Shown: one piece after another, positions 20,829-25,598 of the stretch | Position numbering within the stretch: the first letter of the stretch is position 1 | How the letters are laid out: the number at the start of each line of letters is the position of its first letter | Assembly: GCA_031969915.1 (NCBI GenBank) | Contig: DALYJJ010000093.1 | Coordinates: 1-25,598 of the forward strand | Length of the DNA stretch: 25,598 nt | Direction: 5' to 3' | Source: DALYJJ01 sp031969915 | GTDB taxonomy: Bacteria; Acidobacteriota; Terriglobia; Bryobacterales; Bryobacteraceae | Program-made: the position numbers and the translations under genes | The notes under the pieces: model-generated | The model's database searches: none | Told to the model about the DNA's origin: nothing | What the model saw: the letters and a program-made list of their open reading frames with translations, nothing else

Positions 20829-22028
20829 TCACTCCCAGAGCGCCACCGAATCGAGGTCTTTGATGATAACGCCCTTCGCCGCGAGCAGGGGATGCGCCCA
20901 GGTGGGCGATTCGGCGACGGTGTAACGGCGCACTTCTGCGTACGCGCCGGGGGCCGCGTTCGCGACGATCAGCGTGCCCTCGGTGTTCAACAGAAGCAGT
21001 GCATCGCCGGAGAGCAGGAGGGCCGCGTTGTCGCCCTGGCGCGGCGCGCCCCGCCACAGCACCGTGCCGGACTTGAGGTCGATGGCCACGAACTGGCCTT
21101 TGTTCTTGTGCGACAGGCCGAACAGCAGGTCCCCTTTGCGCACCGGGCTGCTCATGTAGAACGAGACGTCGGGGATGTGCCAAACACGCTCCGGCTTCCA
21201 GGCCGTCCCGGAACGAACCGGCCGGACCGCGGTGACTCCTTTGTCGAGACCCGAGTAGATCACGGTGTCGCCGTGGATCACCGGCGTGACGATGTTCTGG
21301 GTGTAGTCGGTCTTGAACGGAATCTGCCAGAGCAGCGCGCCGGTGGCCGCATTCACGCTGACCACGTGATCCTGCGATTGCGTGATGACCTGCGGCGTGC
21401 CGGCCAGGTTCGCCACCACGGGCGACGCGTAGCCGGGCCCGTCGCCCGCCCACTTCCACTTCTCCGCGCCTGTGGCCGGATCGAAGGCGGTCAGCGCGCC
21501 GCCGCCATGCCCGCCGGTGTGGAGGATGATCAGACCGCCGTCCGCCATGGGCGACGCCGACGAGCCGTACAGGGGCGACTTGGCGTAATCCTTCTGCCAG
21601 ATGCGCTTGCCGGTGGCCGCATCCCAGGCCGTGAAGATGCCGTGGATGCCGAGCGTGAAGACGCGCCCGCCCGCGACCAGCGGCGTCGCCTTGGGCCCTT
21701 CGCCGTGCGAGACCGCGGCCGGGTTCATCTTGTACGGCGCGGGGTAGGCTTGGCGCCAGAGGACCTTTCCCAAAGCGGGATCGAGCGCCCACAACACTTC
21801 GTCGCCTTTCTCCCGCGCAAAGACGTAGACCTTGCCGCCCGAGGAAACCGGCGACGCATGACCCGCGCCGGCCTTCACCGACCACTTGCGGATCAACTTC
21901 TCCGGCCAGGCCGCACGGGCTTCGACGACGCCGTCGCGCGCCGCCCCGCGCCAGCCTGGATAGTCGGCGCCGGCGGCGCACAGGACGGTTGCACAGAGGA
22001 CGAAGCAGGCTCTCATGGGTAGCATCAT
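20829..22028 (-). CDS. Exported PQQ-binding-like beta-propeller protein
   Basis: 399-residue protein with signal peptide (MMLPMRACFVLCATVLCAAG) and YPGWRG at the mature start, typical of outer-membrane or periplasmic PQQ-like propellers in acidobacteria and planctomycetes. At least five blades are seen by their closing tryptophan motifs: LDPALGKVLWRQ, WDAATGKRIWQK, FDPATGAEKWKW, VNAATGALLWQI and IDLKSGTVLWRG. No PQQ cofactor ligands can be assigned, so it may be a scaffold or binding protein and not an enzyme. ATG 22028 is chosen for the best signal peptide and a TAGTAT box 13 bases upstream; ATG 22016 is possible. First gene of the GMC/esterase chain. Confidence 0.82.
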   Translation of the reverse strand: MMLPMRACFVLCATVLCAAGADYPGWRGAARDGVVEARAAWPEKLIRKWSVKAGAGHASPVSSGGKVYVFAREKGDEVLWALDPALGKVLWRQAYPAPYKMNPAAVSHGEGPKATPLVAGGRVFTLGIHGIFTAWDAATGKRIWQKDYAKSPLYGSSASPMADGGLIILHTGGHGGGALTAFDPATGAEKWKWAGDGPGYASPVVANLAGTPQVITQSQDHVVSVNAATGALLWQIPFKTDYTQNIVTPVIHGDTVIYSGLDKGVTAVRPVRSGTAWKPERVWHIPDVSFYMSSPVRKGDLLFGLSHKNKGQFVAIDLKSGTVLWRGAPRQGDNAALLLSGDALLLLNTEGTLIVANAAPGAYAEVRRYTVAESPTWAHPLLAAKGVIIKDLDSVALWE

Positions 22029-22040
22029 AGCGAGCCGCGC

Positions 22041-22047
22041 GATACTA
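22041..22047. promoter_or_regulatory. Shared bidirectional -10 region
   Basis: GATACTA reads as GATACT on the plus strand, seven bases before the thioesterase ATG at 22054, and as TAGTAT on the minus strand, 13 bases before ATG 22028. The two divergent genes are only 25 bases apart, so this site must serve both starts, and neither has a Shine-Dalgarno of note. Confidence 0.42.
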
Positions 22048-22053
22048 ACGGGA

Positions 22054-22476
22054 ATGGATGGATTCCCTGTCGTGCTGACTCTGCCCGTGCAATGGGGCGA
22101 CCAGGATGCGTTTGGCCACGTGAACAACCTGATCTATCTGCGCTGGTTCGAAAGCGGCCGCATCGCCTATTTCGAGCGCGCGGAACTATGGGCGCGGGCG
22201 GGCGACGACTTCGGCCCGATCCTGGCCTCCATCACGTGCCACTTCCGCCGTCCGGTGAACTACCCGGACCAGATCCGCGTGGGGACCGCGGTGACGCGCA
22301 TCGGCCGCTCCAGCCTGACCGTGGCGCACCGCGTTGAGAACCGCGAGGGCGTCGTGGTGGCCGACGGCGATTCCGTGGTGGTGTGGTACGACTATCGCGT
22401 GGGAAAGCCCCATCCCATCGGCGACGACATGCGCGCGGCGATCGCGCGCCTGGAGAAAACCGGGCGGCCGGACTAG
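22054..22476 (+). CDS. Acyl-CoA thioesterase, hotdog fold (4HBT/YbgC type)
   Basis: 140-residue cytoplasmic thioesterase that hydrolyses acyl-CoA or acyl-carrier thioesters. The catalytic signature is WGDQDAFGHVNNLIYLRWFE with the key Asp at about 18. FGPILASITCHFRRPVNYPDQI and VVVADGDSVVVWYDY are the later hotdog strands. Length is normal for the family. ATG 22054 is preferred to ATG 22015, because the shorter form starts just before the conserved domain and directly after a -10 box. Its stop overlaps the convergent radical SAM stop by four bases. The exact acyl substrate is unknown; position next to a lipid-type radical SAM enzyme is suggestive only. Confidence 0.88.
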   Translation: MDGFPVVLTLPVQWGDQDAFGHVNNLIYLRWFESGRIAYFERAELWARAGDDFGPILASITCHFRRPVNYPDQIRVGTAVTRIGRSSLTVAHRVENREGVVVADGDSVVVWYDYRVGKPHPIGDDMRAAIARLEKTGRPD

Positions 22477-24113
22477 CAGCCGCCGCAGCCGTTCTTCCCG
22501 CTTCCGTTCAGCCGCATCCCGGCCGGCAGCGGAACCGAGTAGTCCTTCTCGATCCGTTCGCGGAACGTGGGACCGGAATTGTAGGTGCAGAACGGATAGA
22601 GCTTGCCGTCCGGCGCGGCGTAGTGGATGACGCAGCGCTTCACGCGTTCCACGTCGTAGTTGTAGGCGTCCATGAAGTGCATGCCGGCGATCATCAGCGT
22701 CTTGTAGGTGAACTCGCCGTCTCCCTTCCCGCGCCCGTAGCTCTTGTCCGTCATGCCCTGAATGGTCTGCAGGAAGCGGGTGAAGGTGAGCCCCTCCGGC
22801 GCGCGGTCCGCATGGAAATGCTTGCGCAGGGTATTCCAGGCGTTCACCTTGCTGAACAGCTTCACAAAGCGGTTCTTGCCGGCGCGGCGCGCCTCGCGGT
22901 CCAGATCCTGGAGCGCCGCGCCCATGTCCATGAACTGGGTAACGGGCGTGGCCCGGCGGTTCGCATCGACGAACAGGTAAGTCCCCATCGCGCAGTGCGG
23001 ATGGCTGGAGAGCGTCGTGATCTCCTCGCCGCGCAGCGCCCCGATCAGCTTGGAGAACGGCGTCACGCAGGAGAGCGGGAACCAGTCTTCATACGGGTCG
23101 CAGATGCCCGTCTGATTCTTCACCGCATGCGCGAAATCGGCGAGCGTGAAGCGCTTGGCTTCGAGCTCCGCCTTCGCGATCCGGCCCGTGAATGCCACCG
23201 GCTGGAAGCTGATGCCGCTCACGCACTCGATGTTGTCGAGCGCAACCCGGATGATGTCCCCGATCTGATGATCGTTCAGCCCCTTGACGATGGTCGGCAC
23301 GAAGACGATCTTCAAACCGGCCTTCTTCACATTCTCGATCGCCTTCAGCTTGGTCTCCCACAGGCGTTCGCCGCGGGTCCGCCGGTAGACGTCGTCGGTA
23401 ACGCCGTCGAACTGCAGGTACAGGGTGTGCAGCCCCGCCTCCGCCGCCTGTTGGGCAAACTCCAGGTCCGCGAACTTGATCCCGTTGGTGGCCGCCTGCA
23501 GGTGCGAGAAGCCCATCTCCCTGGCCATCCGCAGCACGTCGAAGAAGCGGGGATAGATGGTCGGCTCCCCGCCCGAGAACTGCACGATGCGGCCCGACAC
23601 GGGCTTGGTTTCGCGGAGCGTGAGCAGCATCTTGCGGATGTGTTCCAGCCCCGGCTCATACAGGTAGCCCGCCGTGTTCGCGTTCGCGAAGCAGACCGGA
23701 CAGGTCAGGTTGCACGCGTTTGTCAGGTCGATGTTGGCGAGTCCCGTGTGGCTGGTGTGCATGGAGCACAGCCCACAATCGTCCGGGCAGACCTTGCCTT
23801 CCGGCACCATCGGGTTGGCAATGCCTTTGTTGTCCCCGAAGGTCCAACGCTCCATCTTCAGGTACAGTTCCACATCCGAGTACACGATGTCGCGGAACTC
23901 CCCGTGCTCGCGGCACTGCTTCTCCATCACCACCTTGCCGCCATCCTCGCGCAGCAACGCCGTGATCACCTTGCCGCACTCCGGGCACAGGCTGTCCGTG
24001 GTTTTCGGCAGCCCCCTGGGCACTTCACGAATGGGCGCGCCCGTATGGGTCGACTCCGGCTGCAAGATCCGGAATCCCTTGGCTTTCTCCGGTGCAAATG
24101 CCTGCGTGCTCAC
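22473..24113 (-). CDS. Tes/Mss-like radical SAM enzyme, canonical form
   Basis: 546-residue radical SAM enzyme of the tetraether lipid synthase family (MJ0619-like). Rubredoxin-like knuckle: LCPEC (43, 46) and QCREHG (67, 70). Family cluster VCPDDCGLCSMH: Cys 109, 113, 116. Radical SAM motif CNLTCPVCF: Cys 134, 138, 141; then NANTAGY, FSGGEPT (179-185) and ATNGI. Later Cys: 338 and 349, HPHC 374, RC 494, FC 509; these are candidate auxiliary-cluster ligands. It ends NGCGGC (543, 546). Archaeal Tes joins two lipid tails to make GDGT; bacterial homologues are implicated in membrane-spanning lipids. A GTG start follows AAGGAGG by five bases, a strong site. Single gene, convergent with the thioesterase. 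Confidence 0.92.
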   Translation of the reverse strand: MSTQAFAPEKAKGFRILQPESTHTGAPIREVPRGLPKTTDSLCPECGKVITALLREDGGKVVMEKQCREHGEFRDIVYSDVELYLKMERWTFGDNKGIANPMVPEGKVCPDDCGLCSMHTSHTGLANIDLTNACNLTCPVCFANANTAGYLYEPGLEHIRKMLLTLRETKPVSGRIVQFSGGEPTIYPRFFDVLRMAREMGFSHLQAATNGIKFADLEFAQQAAEAGLHTLYLQFDGVTDDVYRRTRGERLWETKLKAIENVKKAGLKIVFVPTIVKGLNDHQIGDIIRVALDNIECVSGISFQPVAFTGRIAKAELEAKRFTLADFAHAVKNQTGICDPYEDWFPLSCVTPFSKLIGALRGEEITTLSSHPHCAMGTYLFVDANRRATPVTQFMDMGAALQDLDREARRAGKNRFVKLFSKVNAWNTLRKHFHADRAPEGLTFTRFLQTIQGMTDKSYGRGKGDGEFTYKTLMIAGMHFMDAYNYDVERVKRCVIHYAAPDGKLYPFCTYNSGPTFRERIEKDYSVPLPAGMRLNGSGKNGCGGC

Positions 24114-24134
24114 CCTGCCCTCCTTGCGATAGAA

Positions 24135-24160
24135 GGGGGGCCGCTTGCGGGGCGGTCCCC
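24135..24160 (-). promoter_or_regulatory. GC-rich hairpin in the leader of the canonical Tes-like gene
   Basis: Arms at 24136-24144 and 24152-24160 can pair over nine positions with one A-C mismatch on the minus strand and a 7-base loop. It lies upstream of the Shine-Dalgarno and downstream of a TATATT box (minus, 24171-24176). No T run follows. A role in leader control is only a possibility. Confidence 0.3.
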
Positions 24161-24242
24161 ACCTTACGTGAATATAGATCTTCAGACCCGAAAGCCTCTA
24201 ATATTCCCCGCCGAACGGGGTTATTTTCCACCCAAAAGGCTG

Positions 24243-24248
24243 TATAGT
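24243..24248 (+). promoter_or_regulatory. Candidate -10 box of the SH3-like lipoprotein gene
   Basis: TATAGT lies in an AT-richer stretch 45 bases before the ATG at 24294. It would give a leader of about 40 bases with the GGAGGG site inside. A -35 is not obvious. Confidence 0.4.
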
Positions 24249-24293
24249 GTCCTAAACGGATCGGCGCGACCGGTCCCAACCGTGGAGGGCATC

Positions 24294-24668
24294 ATGCGTC
24301 TCCTTGCCATCTCGTTCACGTTGCTGGCCTTCTCCGCCTGCAACCTGGTCCGCGAAACGCCCGCACGCCACGCCGTTCACAAAGGGGAGAAGGCCTCGCT
24401 CTTCCGCCCCAAGGCCGGACCCGTCTGGGTGGCCGGCGACCGGGAAACGGCGGAAACCGTCAGTGTGGCGCTGGTGGGCGGCGATACGGCGCGGCTCTTC
24501 GGCCTTGAGAAGACCGGTAAGGCCTTTCCGGCGGACCCAGGGACCACCGTCACCGTGGTGGCCGAATCCTTCAACGAGCGCCATGTGCGCGTCACGTCCG
24601 GCCGCCACGCCGGGAAGGAGGGCTGGGTGCCCTACGAATGGCTGCGCCCGGCGCGCGAAGGCAACTGA
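24294..24668 (+). CDS. SH3-like domain lipoprotein
   Basis: 124-residue lipoprotein. Signal MRLLAISFTLLAFSAC has a lipobox-like FSAC with Cys 16 as the anchor. The mature part has HKGEKASLF early and a late SH3b-like strand set: TTVTVVAESFNERHVRVTSG, then GKEGWVPYEWL. Such domains bind peptidoglycan or other ligands, and the role here is unknown. ATG 24294 follows GGAGGG by four bases. It is divergent from the canonical Tes-like gene and convergent with the cytochrome, 16 bases away. Confidence 0.78.
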   Translation: MRLLAISFTLLAFSACNLVRETPARHAVHKGEKASLFRPKAGPVWVAGDRETAETVSVALVGGDTARLFGLEKTGKAFPADPGTTVTVVAESFNERHVRVTSGRHAGKEGWVPYEWLRPAREGN

Positions 24669-24684
24669 GCCCGCCGAGGGAGGC

Positions 24685-25598
24685 TTACTCGCGGTAGCCT
24701 TCCCCGGGCCGAACGGTGCGGATCCAGTGATCCGAGAACTGGGCGTGCGACCCGGGGAGTTCGTACTTCGGCATGTGGCAGGAGGCGCAGTCGGGGCCTT
24801 TGCCGCACGGCGTGGCTCCCCGCCCCTGGTCGTGGCAGGCGCGGCAGGCTTGCTCGGTCTTCTGGGCGGTCACCTCGCCGGGACGGTGCGGATCGTGGCA
24901 GGCCACGCAACTGGCGCGCCGGTCTTCGGCGTCGTAGCACTTGCTCTTGGTGATGCGGTAGGGCTGGAAGCGGACCGTCTGCACGCCGCGCACGCCCATG
25001 GTGGAGACCTGCGCCCAGGTGCGGTGGCATTGCCCGCACATCTCGTTCAGTTCCTCGGAGGTGGACTTCTTGAAGCCCTCGATGCGCCCCGGGCGCTTGG
25101 CCGCGCTCTGGAAGCCGGCCAGGTGCCGCGTACCATCGCCGTGACATCGTTCGCAACTGACGCCCGGCGTCAGCCCGGTGAGTTCGTGGCCGCTGATCCT
25201 GCCGCTACCGTGGCAACCGAAGCATTCTTTGACATCGCCGTCGCCCATGCGCCGCCCGGCCGCTTCGGCGAGATTCGCCGGCGCCCGGTTCGGCGCCCCC
25301 ACGGTTACGTCCAGGCCGCCGCCCGGCCCGGCGCCGGGATAGAAGCTGATCCGCGATTCGTGGAGTTTGCCCTCCACCTGGTACACGAAGGTTTGCCCGG
25401 TGCGGCCCGTGCCCACGGCCCAGAGCAACTTGTAGGAGAGCTCCTCGCCGTCGCGCGACACCTCGTAGACAAGAGCGTCTTTCTCGCGCCTAACGGCGTA
25501 CCGATAGCCGTCGATCGTTCGTGTCCACTCGGCGCGCCCGCTCAGCGCGGCAGACTCACCGGGCCGCACCAGCGTTTGGGCCATGTTGCTGCCCGCGG
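24685..25598 (-). CDS. Multiheme c-type cytochrome (six CXXCH), 5' end outside window
   Basis: At least 304 residues, running off the right edge: the frame stays open upstream of ATG 25584 and no signal peptide is visible, so the true N-terminus lies beyond. Six heme attachment motifs are seen in order: CFGCH, CERCH, CGQCH, CVACH, CRACH and CASCH. The first 100 visible residues form a beta-rich region (YRYAVRREKDALVYEVSRDG, QTFVYQVEGKL) without hemes. Extra His residues (HDPH, HMPK) could be distal ligands. Resembles the cytochrome c554/multiheme family acting in periplasmic electron transfer; the redox partner is unknown. The stop lies 16 bases from the convergent lipoprotein stop. Confidence 0.88.
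   Translation of the reverse strand, partial: AGSNMAQTLVRPGESAALSGRAEWTRTIDGYRYAVRREKDALVYEVSRDGEELSYKLLWAVGTGRTGQTFVYQVEGKLHESRISFYPGAGPGGGLDVTVGAPNRAPANLAEAAGRRMGDGDVKECFGCHGSGRISGHELTGLTPGVSCERCHGDGTRHLAGFQSAAKRPGRIEGFKKSTSEELNEMCGQCHRTWAQVSTMGVRGVQTVRFQPYRITKSKCYDAEDRRASCVACHDPHRPGEVTAQKTEQACRACHDQGRGATPCGKGPDCASCHMPKYELPGSHAQFSDHWIRTVRPGEGYRE

Noticed and set aside
22383..24293. Extension of the SH3-like lipoprotein frame through the Tes-like gene
   Set aside because: The signal peptide and lipobox start at 24294; the earlier part is antisense to the Tes-like gene.

Overview
The window reads as a chromosomal segment of a high-GC Gram-negative bacterium, most likely an acidobacterium of the Solibacter/Bryobacter type. 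This is inferred from remembered family resemblance: a recO-glyQ-glyS-ppdK block, a small secreted Cys protein of a kind common in acidobacteria, PQQ-propeller/GMC/gluconate_2-dh3 sets, many GTG starts, and Tes-like radical SAM enzymes. Coding density is high. No tRNA, rRNA, insertion sequence, CRISPR array or phage gene was seen.

Layout, left to right. (1) 1-163, minus: N-terminal end of a queG-like gene, cut by the window edge. (2) 394-2508, plus: a large divergent Tes-family radical SAM protein, closed by a strong terminator. (3) 2609-5694, plus: a chain of four overlapping genes: secreted TIM-barrel sugar epimerase, ribulose-phosphate 3-epimerase, P-loop kinase, SAM methyltransferase with a Cys-rich tail. 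(4) 5790-12088, minus: recO-glyQ-glyS-ppdK, with a terminator after ppdK. (5) 12190-13970: small genes, namely a possible Stv-like protein, a Cys-rich 94-residue protein, a secreted 108-residue protein and an unrecognised 149-residue protein. (6) 13995-15451, minus: ruvX-mltG. (7) 15520-16683, plus: AI-2E-family membrane protein. (8) 16669-22028, minus: PQQ-like propeller, GMC oxidoreductase with a four-Cys motif, gluconate_2-dh3 subunit, and a two-domain esterase. This looks like one carbohydrate-oxidation and ester-cleavage unit. (9) 22054-22476, plus: hotdog thioesterase. (10) 22473-24113, minus: a second, canonical Tes-like radical SAM enzyme. (11) 24294-24668, plus: SH3-like lipoprotein. 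(12) 24685 to the window end, minus: multiheme cytochrome c with six CXXCH motifs, open at its 5' side.

The most interesting content is the pair of Tes-family radical SAM proteins about 20 kb apart. The family is known for joining lipid tails into membrane-spanning lipids (archaeal GDGT; homologues are implicated in bacterial membrane-spanning lipids). The 22473 copy keeps every Cys cluster expected of the family. The 394 copy has lost the CPxDCGLC cluster and gained a long charged C-terminal extension. A division of labour in making bacterial membrane-spanning or branched tetraether lipids is a testable inference. A second theme is probable leaderless initiation: several genes start 5-9 bases after a TANNNT-like -10 box and have no Shine-Dalgarno.
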